Positions 13,666 to 25,568 are shown, counted from the first letter of the stretch. The stretch: DNA of 64,000 bases from Imbricaverruca yamaguchii (GCA_034440575.1 JAOTOL010001481.1:842001-906000); one strand, 5' to 3'. Notes: a model not told the origin generated them from the sequence alone. Numbers and translations are program-made.

Positions 13666-16260
13666 AAGGACACGGCTGCTGTTCCAGTTAGTCTTTTGTC
13701 TACAACGGTCTCATGTCAAACGTTTCCCTATCGTCTGTCAAAGTGTGTTCAACTTATCTGAGAAATATATATGTTCATCAATCAAACAAGAAAGGGCAGA
13801 CCTGAGGGCTAGGTCGTCCATTCACTTCCCTCAACTGCGCGCACACTCGGACCCAGATGCTAGCCTTGGTTTATCTCACCACAGCAGCACCCTGTGCATC
13901 ATTGGTCACCGCAACCGGAGGGTGGAATTTGGGCATGCTGCGAGATAGGGCCGCGGTGAAAGCTCGTCGTCGGTCGTGACACTTATCACGCTGTCGTGCA
14001 AGGGCGACAAATCGATACCTTTTGCATGTCGATGCGTGCAAAAATGCAAAAGGGTGCACGTGTGCACATATGCATGCACACATGCGTGTCCGAAGATATG
14101 CTTTCAGTGGGAGTGTTTGACGGTGTCTATCACGCGCGACGCTGATGGCTGTGAAGCGCAGCCTCAGGCGCACCAGACGTCTCGGCCAGGCGTTTCAATT
14201 TTACTTCCCAGTCTAGTCATCGCCGCGCGTCATCATGGGGCATGAAAAGCCGATAAAGCTGCTTTATCGCTTTTAAAGCAGCGGCCTACCGATTGTTTCG
14301 TGATGGGAGCAATCCCGGGCCGGTGTGCATTGATCAGGCTTGTGTAGTATATCATTTTACATCTATGTTAGTCTCGTAATATGCTTCCCTTCGGTTCGAC
14401 TTGAGGCATGCGGTGTCTGGGTGATAATGGAGGGTGGTCCGGCTGCCCAGTTACGTCTCAACATGCTGGTCCTGTTTGGAGTTTGGAGAGCAACCAGTGG
14501 TTGCTATTCACCATGCCGCAAATGCACGGACGGCAGACGGAGTATGCTGCGTATTCTTAAACAGTTGTTGTCAAGCGCCTCGTACCGATATCTTCTGTCA
14601 CTTTCTAAGCACTTAGCGAATCATGCTGCATCTGTGGATGAGCGGTCTCCGTCTGTGGTAACCATGCTCCGTTGACCAGGCCGAGTGATCTTGTGCATCG
14701 GTTCTAAATCCAGACACAGGTAATGGTGATGGCTTAAAACAAACGACACGGCTGGCTGACATTATGCCGTGTTTCTGGCACTTTCTGTGACGGCAACTTG
14801 TTAGCACGGCGGGGATATCACTTAACGGAACCGAGCTAGTCGCGTTTTAAGAGGTAGTTACCGCACATTTACGGCTATCGTAAAGCGTGAATGCCGGAAT
14901 GGAGGTATTGATTCACACCTGGCCGCAGCCCGCTGCACGCATCGGGGCACTCCTGGGGTATCGGGATACTTCTGGCTTTCGTTCTGCATTGACGTGTTAA
15001 CAATGCTCCTGTGTCGGTGGAGCGTCTCCAGAGCGGATGCACCATGCGTCTTAAAGGCACGTAGCCCGTGGGTAGTCGAAGTAAATGCTTATTGTTCCTT
15101 GTTGCAAGCAGCGCATGTTTTAGCTGTCACTTGCCTGAGTGATCGTAACCTAATTCCGTTCAATCACATCGGTGTATTTTCTAATGCTGAATGTCACTGG
15201 CATGGACACATGCTGATGGAGACCCTGCGGACAGTAAGATAACTCTTTATATGATAAGTGAAACACCTGAGGGGATGGTGAAAATGGCTTGTGTTCCCCC
15301 ATTTCCTAATCTGCAGAGATTTGACTTTGGAATGGTTCAACGCTCACCCACTGAGCGCATCTCGTACCCCTTCCCATTCAAACTGTTGTTGGCGTTCACT
15401 TTCCGACGTTTCGCCACCGACTGAGACGGGGAGCTGCGAAACAAACCCGCCGCCAGGCACGTCACAAGACACAGACAGTGATGATCAGTACTAATGCTTT
15501 CGATTAACCATTTACGCTTTAGGACGCCATAAATAAATGAAAAATATGAAGATATCGGGAACTGAACGGGGCCGCGCGCTTAATTAATTTTTTGGATAGT
15601 TACTGAATCGAACATCCAAAATTTAGCCTTGGTTGGTACAGATCTGTTAACATTTCGCTTGGATGTCGTAGCGTGCATTACTGCAAGGTCAGTTGAGGTC
15701 AAATCCTCGAAGGTCGCACGTGTGTAATATAGAAGTTTGTGGAAGCTTACATCTATTTTTGTGGAACTTCCAATGGTAAAAATGTCATTGAATATAATTC
15801 AGATTGTATGGTAAACATAGAACACATATTCTGTCGAAGAATGTCATCTGAGGTCAATCAAAGAAAAAGACCAGGCTCAACCTTGAGCACGTGAATGGTG
15901 AAACGACATGGTGTGAGAATATGTAAATACCTAAAAGGATAATCATCTGAGCATATTAATTGCGACGAGACTTGTACAGACCAGACCGACGGGACCGGTT
16001 CCCTAAACATGCACTCTCCATGCTTAGTCAATCATTCCGTATACTCCCCATGTCTTTCTCCAGAAATTATGCGGTGCGGTGACGTGGGAAGACTTGAGCA
16101 ACATTTGCCAACTGAAAGATCGGAAAGGAACGTGAAATTGGTCATGCGGGACGACAGAACGCTTCCATGCGCAGCACATTCTGGTCGTTATGGGAACACC
16201 ATTTGGACTGCCATTTACAGGGTTGGATGGCAGAAGTAATATAGTTTATCGTTAATAATT
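13666..16260. other. No gene recognised; alternating Pu-Py tract at 14054-14089
   Basis: 2.6 kb with frames of up to about 110 codons, none recognisable. At 14054-14089 there are 36 strictly alternating purine-pyrimidine bases that are not a simple repeat (it mixes GTGCAC, CATATG and GCATGC), a Z-DNA-prone segment. Confidence 0.5.
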
Positions 16261-16570
16261 GCCGCCCAATTTAGCTCAATTAGCTAGTGCGCTGGCCTGC
16301 ATTGGATTGGTATCTACTGTCATAGCGATACTGGGTTCGAGGCGCTGTACACGCTCTCACTTAGTCCTCGGCTGAGAGGGTCAGTTGGCAGCTGGCAAGA
16401 CAACGCCGGGGTCGAGGTACCTGGGCGGCCGCGACGGTACATTAATGGCACGTGATACTCTCGGTCAAAATTATACCGCGAGCTGGGATTCACGGAAGCT
16501 AGGATTTGTGTAGCAAGCTCTGCTTAGCGATATAAACATATTCCATAAAACCATCTGAACAAGAATTATA
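16261..16570 (+). mobile_element. tRNA-derived SINE, family A, copy 1 (diverged)
   Basis: The head has a Pol III box A-like TTAGCTCAATTAGCTAG (from about 16271) and box B GGGTTCGAGG at 16333-16342. It is followed by a body with GTCAGTTGGCAGCTGGC, a TATACCG block, and a tail with GATTCACGGAAGCTAGG and AGCAAGCTCTGCTTAG. The same order of blocks occurs at 20915-21245 (minus) and 62928-63270 (plus), which defines the family. This copy is the most diverged. I see no clear target-site duplication. Confidence 0.85.
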
Positions 16571-16809
16571 ACTACATTTCTTCCTTATTTGAAAAAAAAA
16601 CATATAACTGCCAGCACGAGCATAAGTAATTTGAACGCCGGAAAATTCGGCTACATCTGAAATATACACAATATATTAAAAAGAACCCTGTAACGCAAAG
16701 AAGCTATCAGGCAACCACCATCAATGCGTTCTTCGAAGAGTGAAATTTCAGCATGCATGCAGTTGAAATAATAATAAGCAAATATATCAACAAATATAAC
16801 TCAGCGTTT

Positions 16810-16966
16810 GTAGCTTCATGACATGGTTTGTAACTTGCTGACATGGTTTGTGGTTTTATAACATGATTTGTACTTTGATGACATGGTTTGTAGTTTGATG
16901 ACATGGTTTATAGTTTGATGGCATGGTTTGTAGTTTGATGACATGGTTTGTAGTTTGATAATATGC
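16810..16966. repeat. 20-bp tandem repeat, about 7.5 copies
   Basis: Unit GACATGGTTTGTAGTTTGAT, increasingly uniform towards the 3' end (16880-16960). Confidence 0.92.
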
Positions 16967-17465
16967 CACACAAATAGCTTCACATGACATGTGGAGAAGC
17001 CATGTCCTTTCCAAGCCAGTATAACTTTCAGGCAGACGCGTGGCATACTTTCGGCATATTGTGATATCTGTCTTGCGTAAATTGTATTATTGCCAGTTAT
17101 TGGCGTCATATGCAAAGTATCCAAAGCTATTAGTAGAATTTGTCGGAAAATAGTGCAAAGCATTCTAAAATTGTCTTTCATGCGAGCCGCCCAACATGTC
17201 CACAACATCTCCGCAGATTCCACCGGACAATTCTGCCTGACCGGCTGCCAGCCTACCTCGGTCGGGAACGAACACTCCGGATCATCGGCAGAGCAGCGCA
17301 GCTGTTCGGTCCCGTACCGCCTTCGCTCGGATCCAGCGTGACGCGATAGCAGTGCCTAGGACGCCAGGACTGGCAGATATTTTGAACCGCTGCCGCCAGT
17401 GGGTGGTCTGGAACACTGGCGGACCTTACCCAGTGTGGCTGGCAGGGGCATATTCTTGGCAGGGG

Positions 17466-17537
17466 CAAATGTGATGAAACTAACGAGGGGCATATTCTTG
17501 TCATTGATGAATCGGTCGTACCAGTGAGCCACGACTG
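17466..17537 (-). repeat. 72-bp duplicated block, copy 1
   Basis: Matches 18224-18295 at 70 of 72 positions. The minus strand reads VVAHWYDRFINDKNMPLVSF, and the other copy keeps the same frame with one substitution (N to K). Both copies begin, in minus orientation, right after a pyrimidine-rich stretch ending in AG. I cannot name a protein. It may be a transposon fragment or a duplicated exon. Confidence 0.7.
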
Positions 17538-17912
17538 TATGGAGGAAATTGAGGACCTGAATCGGTTGGAGGAACCACTCTGTGCCACTCTGTGCAAAAT
17601 GTCCCTGTAAATGTCTTGCATTGATCAGCGTTTTCACAGTATTGCGACTGATCACGACTTTAGGTGTAGAACGGTCAAGCGCATGGAAATAGAGCAGTCT
17701 TGTCCAACGTTGTTTGGGCAAACAAGTTTTGTTCTGCGCAGGCCTATCCCTGAACTGCCACTAACTCTACCTTAATCTTAGTACGATAGGGCTCCGGTCG
17801 GGCGTATGAGGTGCGAGTAGCCACATGGTGCCCTACCCTGGCATCTCGAGAAGCAACGACCCTATTTGATCGAAGAAAACAGTAGCTGATTCCTTGTGAA
17901 CTGATATATGTA

Positions 17913-17916
<4 letters not shown>

Positions 17917-17983
<67 letters not shown>

Positions 17984-18002
17984 ATATATATGTATATATA
18001 TG
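17917..18002. repeat. (AT)n microsatellite
   Basis: About 85 bp of alternating AT with a few G interruptions near the end. Confidence 0.97.
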
Positions 18003-18223
18003 AAAATACATAAACATAACAAAACATTTGAAAACTTTGGAGAGAGGCGGAGGCAGAAACTCAACATGGGCGAAACTGACATTTTCCTCACCTAAATTAT
18101 TCTGTTTCTCGTAGCTGATTGGGTCATACCCGGCTGCATTCTACTGTGCTAATATATATATAAGTGCCCCCCGTAGCCCTGGAAGCATTTCCGTGTAACT
18201 GGGTGAGAATGCCTTTTTAGCTT

Positions 18224-18295
18224 CAAATGTGATGAAACTAACGAGGGGCATATTCTTGTCCTTAATGAATCGGTCGTACCAGTGAGCCACGACTG
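18224..18295 (-). repeat. 72-bp duplicated block, copy 2
   Basis: Partner of 17466-17537, same orientation, 758 bp away. Sequence similarity stops abruptly at both ends. The differences fall at two adjacent codons. Confidence 0.7.
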
Positions 18296-18889
18296 GACAC
18301 TGGAAGAGCGAGGACAAGAGATGTGCTATGTTACAGGTAGAGGCATCCAATGTTCCAGGTATAGGATCGGACGCCATACCGCGACAATAAAGTTGTGCAC
18401 GGATCAGAGCTGTGCACCCTTGGCACCGCGGAAAGACAGTTCTCATTCGCCAAATTTGCATGACAGTGTGGAAATTTCAGAAAAACAGCCATTTCGGCAA
18501 TTCAACACTGCGTATCCAAAGATGGGATGCCTGCTCCACCTGCGATAGGCAGCCTGATGGTGGAAATAGTGTTTCCAGATTCTCCGCATGCTCATTGAGA
18601 GCAATCTATTTTGAACACAATGAAGTGCACCGCTGCCGAAATTAGACTCATCTAACAAATAGAGTGTACACATCTGAAACTAAAATACTCCAAAATGCAC
18701 ATATGTCAGATTGTTGAATTGGCGCAGATGCCACGATGTGTGCACGATTATTTTTACTTCGCATCTTTTCCGCCCATTTCATGCCACACACAGCTACTTC
18801 TCGCGGCACCCTCCTCCGTACTGACACTTGCCGCGCAGTTGTCCGGCGTAAGGGCCCACGGGTCAGACGAGATGACGTAGCCGATCGGC
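18296..18889. other. No gene recognised
   Basis: Balanced composition, no coding or repeat signal seen before the 50-bp array. Confidence 0.5.
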
Positions 18890-19390
18890 TGATGGGGGAG
18901 GGGCAGAGCTGGTACATGCACCGGTGCCCAGCGTGCAGCTGGTGGGGGAGGGGCAGAGCTGGTACATGCACCGGTGCCCAGCGTGCAGCTGGTGGGGGAG
19001 GGGCAGAGCTGGTACATGCACCGGTACCCAGCGTGCAGCTGGTGGGGGAGGGGCAGACCTGGTACATGCACCGGTGCCCAGCGTGCAGCTGGTGGGGGAG
19101 GGGCAGAGCTGGTACATGCACCGATGCCCAGCGTGCAGCTGGTGGGGGAGGGGCAGAGCTGGTACATGCACCGGTGCCCAGCGTGCAGCTGGTGGGGGAG
19201 GGGCAGAGCTGGTACATGCACCGGTGCCCAGCGTGCAGCTGGTGGGGGAGGGGCAGAGCTGGTACATGCACCGGTGCCCAGCGTGCAGCTGGTGGGGGAG
19301 GGGCAGAGCTGGTACATGCACCGGTACCCAGCGTGCAGCTGGTGGGGGAGGGGCAGAGCTGGTACATGCACCGGTGTCCAGCGTGCAGCA
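18890..19390. repeat. 50-bp minisatellite, 10 copies
   Basis: Ten head-to-tail copies, almost identical (about 1 change per copy, mostly at one site in the CACCGGTGCC segment), so recently amplified. Each unit holds the 10-bp palindrome GCACCGGTGC and a G-rich GGTGGGGGAGGGG segment. Fifty is not a multiple of three, so frames cycle every 150 bp and produce 180-250-codon open frames on both strands. These are not genes. Confidence 0.97.
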
Positions 19391-20914
19391 TCCATGCTCC
19401 GCCACTAAGCATTATATTTTAACAAAGAAAGCGACCACTTCAAGGAACATCTTAGGATAAAGCTCGTAGTAAATCAATATACAAAGACCAGGTCTAGTTA
19501 ATTCCGAGCGAATAAATGAGGCTTTTGGAAGCTGCAGCAGAAGGTAATGTATGAATGATGACTGTTGCAACTGGTTGGCTGGCCTCTCACACGAACAGTT
19601 CGTTATACAACCGGGAGCAAGCTCCTCGATTTTCATCCTCGTTTGCAGTCAGTACCGAGCCCTAACGAGGCCACATCTAAGTTCAAGCATCCATCTGGCC
19701 AGCATCTGCCGATTTCTGGAGTGTTTCCAGCGACCACTGCCCGTCGATCCTGACCACGCCGCCCAGCGCAGGGGCGATCGTGCGGAGCAGAGATCCGCGG
19801 CTCGTGACCGGGGAACGTCAGCTCGTGAGACTGACGAATTTCGTTTCGTGAGACAGCCCGTGACAAGAGCTCACGCAAATTTTCTCCCATGCTTTCGGTT
19901 TCGATGTCACGCTCTGAGAGCTTCACAGAAGCAGGCCGCTCTTCATGACGTGACAGAGTTCACGAGTCCGGACGCTGCGACACTAGCGACACCTAACTCG
20001 TAGTTGGTACCCAGGCCGGCAGGTGATGCCTTGGAAAACGGTTGCATTCCAAGCATGTGTGTGATGGTGCAGAGGCCGCCTGAAGACCAATCTAAAATCA
20101 GACGTTTTGTCCACATGAAGCACGTAAAATATACGTCGGCAGCACTTCCTAAATCATATAAGCTCAACAAAGAAACTACGGTTGATATGTTATCTCATCA
20201 TATGTTTGCAGTTGGGTGTTCTGACCATACTTCGTGAGTGCACATCTCTGCGTCGTGCGTATATAAACATTAAAACTGAGGCAGTCGGGGATCAGAAAGC
20301 TGTGAAAAATCGCTTCAGAGGAACAAGATATTGTTCACAAAGAACAGAACATGTAGGTTAAACACAACACAACAAAGATTAAACACTTGTTGTACAGATT
20401 AGACGGTGAATTTTTTGCATTTGATGACTGATGAAGTGCTGTGCACGATAGATCAATGTTTATAAAATACGGCAAGTTTCGGAAACATCTTTACAGTTTC
20501 AAGGAGACGGTCAGAACAAATGTCACAGTGATTCACCATCATGCTTCTTGCAGTCGCAGTGAAGCACATAAAACCTGAGGGATATACATAGCTTCCTGCA
20601 GAGTTGCTTTTCATTCATTACAGTTCCAATGGTATTTGTTGTAAGCATCTCGTTGCTTTAAGATTGAAAGAAATGAAGAGCATTCCATTGGTATGTCTGG
20701 ATAGAAACGTTCGGGGAGCTTTCGTGTTGAAGGCAGTTTAACCGTCATCGATACGAAAACTGGTTGTATACTTCTTATTTTTGGTGCAGTTCAACAGAAG
20801 TTTGCACCTTCTCCAGCGAAAAAATGCATGTATTTCCCACTAGTGGTGCTTTCGAGCCTTCCTGAAATTTCAGGCGTAGCTTTAAAAAATGTATTTATTA
20901 TAATATATATATGT
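19391..20914. other. No gene recognised
   Basis: A 150-codon plus-strand frame (19551-20003) lacks any recognisable domain. The remainder is AT-rich. Confidence 0.5.
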
Positions 20915-21245
20915 TTTTTTTTTTAAAGAAGTCCGAGTTGTTGCTGGGGTGGCTTCAGGAACCAGGGTTCTATTACTAAGTAGAGCGTGTTGCGTGAACC
21001 CTGGCTCCACCACCCAATCCATGAATTCCAGTTCAACGGGTAGAATTTTGATCGAAAGTTTAACATGCCGTCAGTGCACCGATACAGATGCACCGATAGC
21101 TCGCCCCCGGCCTTATCGGGCCAGTTGCCAACTGACACCCCCGGCCGGGGGCTAAACGCGAGCGCGCGAAGCGACTCGAACCCTGTGCTGCTAGGACAGG
21201 GGAGACCAGTGCAGGCCAGCGCTCTAGCCAACTGAGCTACCTACT
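20915..21245 (-). mobile_element. tRNA-derived SINE, family A, copy 2
   Basis: On the minus strand the element starts with TAGCTCAGTTGGCTAGAGCG (box A), then box B GGGTTCGAGTC (complement of 21173-21183), the GTCAGTTGGCA body, and GGGTTCACGCAACACGCTCT. It ends in an A-rich tail (T run on the plus strand at about 20913-20925). Close to the copy at 62928. A short repeat of CTACTGAACTACTGAGC lies upstream of the head. Confidence 0.9.
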
Positions 21246-21446
21246 GAACTACTGAGCTACTGAACTAACTGGCTTTCGCATCATCTTGTGATTTATAAAC
21301 GGCGTTCTTGATACATCCCCATAGGTACTAACGTTGCTTGTCCAAAATTTGAATGTTGCTCAGCCACTCCTACATGGTGCTCAAGCACCACCTGTTGACA
21401 TAGGGCTGCATCTATTGTCTTTACTGTACGGTGACGGCTGTGGTAA

Positions 21447-21635
21447 GGGGCGGGGATGGCCGAGTGGTTAAGGTGTTGAGCTCTGGGTACCGAAGGTCCT
21501 GAGTTCGACACTAGCGCCGCTCGGAACATTTCCCAATCCCGCGGCCCACCGGCGAAATAGTGTGGGCGGCACCATTAGCCGTGAATGTGCAGGAAGTGTG
21601 TCGTGAACCACCCAATAAACAATAGTAAACAAACA
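21447..21635 (+). mobile_element. tRNA-derived SINE, family B, copy 1, with target-site duplication
   Basis: The head GGGATGGCCGAGTGGTTAAG is a typical Ser/Leu-type tRNA 5' half with box A. Box B-like GAGTTCGACA follows. The tail contains GGCCCACCGGCGAAATAG, a CATTAGCCGTGAATGTGCA block, TGTGTCGTGAACCA and a short AAC-rich end. Flanks at 21433-21446 and 21636-21649 are a 14-bp direct repeat with one mismatch (GACGGCTGTGGTAA / GACGGATGTGGTAA), the expected footprint of LINE-mediated insertion. Confidence 0.93.
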
Positions 21636-21964
21636 GACGGATGTGGTAATTGCTGTTTTATTTTAATATTTCATGTCCATGAGTTGTGAATTAAGGACGT
21701 TTGATATTATTGAACAAGCCACTTCCAAGAATATATAATTATAACATCTGAAGAGCAATGGTGTATTAACTTGTGTGTCATGCATCCATTATATTGTGTT
21801 CGGTGTTTCAACGTTCTGGAAGTCGAATGGTTTGTGCCGAGCCATTATTTACATTGATTCGCTAATGTTGGAAAATGCCACTCGCCAAAATATTCACCGC
21901 ACGTGCAAAAAAGAAGATGCATGTCTTCGCCTGATTCAATTGGGAAGTTCATGTCTTCCAGTAC
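21636..21964. other. No gene recognised
   Basis: AT-rich; only weak short frames. Confidence 0.5.
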
Positions 21965-22088
21965 GTGGAGGAGTATCACCATGGTATGTTAGTGGCGCTC
22001 ACTTGGAAGAGTATCAGCATGGTATGCTAGTGGTCCTCACGTAGAGGAGTATGAGCATGGTATGTTAGTGCCGCTCACTTGGAGGCGC
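21965..22088. repeat. About 40-bp tandem repeat, 3 copies
   Basis: Core GAGTATCAGCATGGTATG followed by TTAGTGGCGCTCAC occurs at about 21968, 22007 and 22046, with a truncated end. Confidence 0.82.
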
Positions 22089-22487
22089 TAAGCAGTCACA
22101 CTTTTGGATTATCAAATTGTCGCAGGTTCATCCTCCGGCTAGAGTTGAGAGATTCACTAGGCTAAACACAAAAATGCTGCTTTGATGACGTCATAGCAGG
22201 TCATGTAGGAGAAGCTTGAGCTCGTGTCCGACATTCCCACATTGTTGACGCCGAAGACTATCGAGAGGTTGAAAACCCTTCGCCATTTATTGTTGTAATT
22301 ATTTTCTCTAAAATTTCCCCGACACACACAGGAAGAGGACGTTTCAATTTTAAATGTGACCCAGAGATGACTAATTAGGTCCAGGGTGCTCGGGAGTGAT
22401 TCGATAAATTAGTTCAACTTGCTTCGCGCTCAGAGATATTCACGTAGCCGAAGGCCACCAAAGTGTGTTCATCAGTTGCGGTAGCAT

Positions 22488-22493
22488 TTTATT
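22488..22493 (-). terminator. Candidate poly(A) signal of the ham gene
   Basis: TTTATT on the plus strand, that is AATAAA on the minus strand. It is the first canonical hexamer I find downstream of the ham stop codon at 23603 and is followed by a GT-containing stretch. It would give a 3' UTR of about 1.1 kb. A second AATAAA lies at 22286-22291. Confidence 0.35.
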
Positions 22494-22509
22494 GCTGATA
22501 TAATAAAAT

Positions 22510-22760
22510 CTCACGGCACATGCCGCAGCCGGCTCGCCCGCGCACCACCTGGCCACACGGATATGTGCGGCCCGGGCGGAAGCGGCGCGCAGCCGTTCCA
22601 CCCCCACACGGCTCGCGGCACGCCATCCACAAACAGCTGATAACGCGGTGCTCACACAGCACGGACACGCCACCCACACGGCTGGTGGCGAGGTGTCCAA
22701 CGTCGTGCGCTGCCGGCCACCACGTGGGCCAGCTGCGCAAACCAGCCGCGTGGTACTGGC
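22510..22760. other. GC-rich block in presumed 3' UTR or flank
   Basis: CpG-rich DNA with no recognisable protein motif on either strand. The overlapping frames of 80-190 codons are a consequence of GC richness. Confidence 0.4.
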
Positions 22761-23299
22761 CAAAAGATGACTATATCAAGACAGTTGTAACAAGCATACG
22801 GCCACATAGGTGTCGTTTTTTACACGGGGTTTGTGTCCAATGCAGTGAAGTGTCCAGTGACAGAAAAGCACCACCGATGATAATTCGTCGAGGGGAGAAA
22901 GCAGGTTCGTCGTGTGTGTATGTCCAGCTTCCGTGGCGCCTTCCTAGCGTGATGTGCACAATATCCCAGCTGAAGTTAGCTTTGGTACAAAATATGAAAG
23001 TAGCACCGGAGCACCATGTCCTCCGGCGTACTTCCCAGGTATTTACTGCGCCGGTCATCCGCCGTCTCACCAGAAGCATGCCTGGCGTACCTGGATAAGC
23101 TCATTCACTGATAGGCTATCTCTCGCAGTGCCAGGTGCGCTGCGCTTGGTGACTAAATTGTAGGAACTGAAACGCATTGAAACCGGCGTCCTCAAACACG
23201 TTACATCATTTCATGAATGCTAGCACTCTGTACACATTAATACTGGCGTGGGCAGATGTACAGTTGTTCAGCCATCTATGTCGTTGATGGCTTCACGAG

Positions 23300-23455
23300 C
23301 ACACACACACGCGCGCGCAAACACATACACACACACACACGCGCGCGCGCAAACACACACACACATACACACACACACACACACATACACACACACACAC
23401 ATACACACGCACACACACACACACACACACACATCCGCACACGCGCGCGCATAAA
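23300..23455. repeat. (CA)n/(GCGCGC) microsatellite in the ham 3' region
   Basis: About 150 bp of CA repeat with several GCGCGC interruptions. It begins about 150 bp downstream of the ham stop codon, so in the ham transcript it would be a GU repeat in the 3' UTR if the poly(A) site is beyond it. Confidence 0.95.
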
Positions 23456-23602
23456 ACAATGCCATAGACTAGAACGCCAGCACACAAACACGGGTCTCAA
23501 CTCAACTAGCCGTTGTGTAGACGGCGACCTAACACACGCCCACACATTCACGAACCATCCTACACCGCCGAGCGACAGCGGCTTTGAGATTATCTCGCCA
23601 TC

Positions 23603-25568
23603 CTAGCCGCCTGGGGAGGCGACGCAGTCCGATCGGCCCTCGAAGGTCTCCATCGACACGAGACGGGACCCGGTGGGCACCATGGTCGGCGATGGCGACA
23701 CCGAGCGGGCGCGCTTTCCAGGTGGCGCTTCGTCCTCGTCGCTCGAGTTATAGATGGCGCTGCTGTCGGTGACCTTGTCGACAAAATTGCGGATCTCCTC
23801 GTTGAAGCCGACCTCGTGCGTCGAGTCCGGGCTGTCGGAGCCGAGGTTCGCCACGCCCTGTTCGTGCTTGCGCAGGTGCCGGTCCAGGTTGGTCTGCTGG
23901 CCGAAACAGCGGTCGCACAGCGGACAGCGGAACGGCTTCTCCTTGTTGTGGATGTTGCGGACGTGGCGCTGCAGGTTGGACGAGATGCTGAACGAACGCT
24001 CGCAGTACTTGCACTTGTAGGGCTGCTCGCCGGTGTGCGTGCGCAGGTGGCGCGTCAGATTGGCTGAGCGCGGAAATATTTTTCCACAAAATTTGCACGA
24101 GTAGCGATCTTTAGCGCGCTGACTGTGCGCAGTGAGCACATCTTGGTACGGCCGAGAGAGGCCCGGCACCTGGGCCCGCATCAAGTCGAACGAACGCTGC
24201 GCTAGTAGCGGATTTAAATAGGGATACGGATATCGCATGGAGTAGGGTGACAGAGAGGACCCGGGCATGTTGGCGCTGTACGGAAGACAGCCGGCCTTCT
24301 CCAGGTTGTACATGCTCTCCATCAGAGGGTGGATGGGACGTGGATACGCCATCAGAGGGAACTTGGCCGGCAGAGACGGAAACGTTGGCGGTGCGAACGG
24401 ACCTGGCGGAAGCTCGGCGACCTTCGGTTCCGGCTCAGATTTGATGTCTGCTCGCTCAGCAGCTGTGTTCGCCAGCGAGGCGAAGTTGGGCACCAGCTCC
24501 TCGGACTTCTTACTGAGGTCGAGCGGCTGGTCGCCGGACTTCTTGACCTCCGACTTGGGCAGATCGGCGTCAGAGTTGGGCGACAGAGTGCACTGCGCGG
24601 GCAGCTCGGACGTCTTCAGGTGCGACGTGATGGACACGAAGCCGCGCGGCTCCTTCCTGGCCACGGTCGGTGCCCGTCGCGTCGGCTCCGGCGCGATGGG
24701 CGCCGCCAGCCGCGCCTTCCCGGCGGTAGCGCGCTCGTGCTGCGCTACCGCGTGCGCCTTGGCCGGCTCCGCAGCTGGCGGCGGGGCCTCGTCAAGGCCG
24801 GCGGGCGCCGCCAGACCGGCGTCGAACGGCGTCGGCGCCGGCGCTGCCGACAGCGCGCCGCCAGCGTCCAGCTTCGGCAGCGACATAAAGAACGGGTGGC
24901 GCAGGAACGGATGCGCCAGGCCCACGTGCGTCGACGGCGCCAGCGGCGCCAGCGCCGCGTAGTCGGCCAGCAGGGGCGGCGCGCCACAGAACGGCAGGCC
25001 CATGCGCGGGTAGAACGAGACGAGCGGGTTGGCGTTGGGCGGCAGCGTCATGCCGGCCGTCGGCGATGGCCTGCCGTCGCCGCCGAACAGCGGCGCCGGC
25101 GCCGAGTCGCAGAACCGCCTGTGCTTGGTCAGCGATGTCTCGTGGCTGAACACCTGCGCGCAGCGGGCGCACTTGATCTGCTTGCGGCAGTCGACGTGGT
25201 TGCGCTTGTGGCGGCACAGGTTGGAGAACTGCGTGTACGCCTTCTGGCACACCTCGCAGCGGAACGGCTTCACGCTCGAGTGGATGTGCGTGTGCTGTTT
25301 CAGGCCGCTCGACGTGGCGAACGTTTTGCCGCACTCGGGGCAGGCGTGCGCGCGCGCGCCCACGTGCTGGGCGCGGATGTGCTTCTGCAGCGAGCCGGGG
25401 TCGCGGAACACCCGCGCGCAGTTCTCGCACGGGTACTTGCGGTACTCGCCGTGCTGATCAGCCTTGTGCTTGATAAGGTTGGCGTTGAGCGCGAACGCCT
25501 GTCCGCAGTAGTCGCACTTGAAGGCGCCCGCCGGGTAGTGATGTACCGAGGCGGCGTGCTCGTCTAGC
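23603..25568 (-). CDS. ham: ham exon D: zinc fingers 1 (end) to 9, CtBP motif, stop
   Basis: Large 3' coding exon (654 residues plus a split codon). The acceptor is ...TTCACCGTCCGCAG at 25569-25570 with a branch-like CACTAAC upstream. An open frame continues upstream to 25792 but there only translates a CA repeat, so it is not coding. It supplies the His half of ZF1, four C2H2 fingers (ZF2-ZF5), and a sixth finger ending Cys instead of His (C2HC). A Pro/Ala-rich linker carries PLDLS (24512-24526), the docking motif for the corepressor CtBP. Three C-terminal fingers follow with TGEQPYK and NKEKPF linkers. After them comes an acidic NSSDEDEA patch next to a basic KRAR stretch, and the TAG stop at 23603-23605. 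The finger sequences and 6+3 split match Hamlet and vertebrate EVI1/PRDM16, where the N-terminal block has seven fingers. ZF7-ZF9 are the best conserved and identify the family securely. Codons are GC3-rich, unlike the surrounding AT-rich DNA. The many other frames in this interval are shadows. Confidence 0.96.
24512..24526 (-). other. PLDLS CtBP-binding motif codons
   Basis: Codons CCG CTC GAC CTC AGT encode PLDLS, followed by KK. In EVI1 and PRDM16 the equivalent motifs recruit CtBP for repression. Here a single perfect copy is seen. Confidence 0.9.

Noticed and set aside
18648..19460. Open frames of 144-254 codons on both strands
   Set aside because: Generated by the 50-bp array; the same peptide appears in every frame.
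19551..20003. 150-codon plus-strand frame
   Set aside because: No domain, no supporting splice sites, and composition like the flanking noncoding DNA.
24329..25567. 412-codon plus-strand frame opposite ham exon D
   Set aside because: Antisense shadow of a GC3-rich coding exon; Arg/Ala-rich with no domain.
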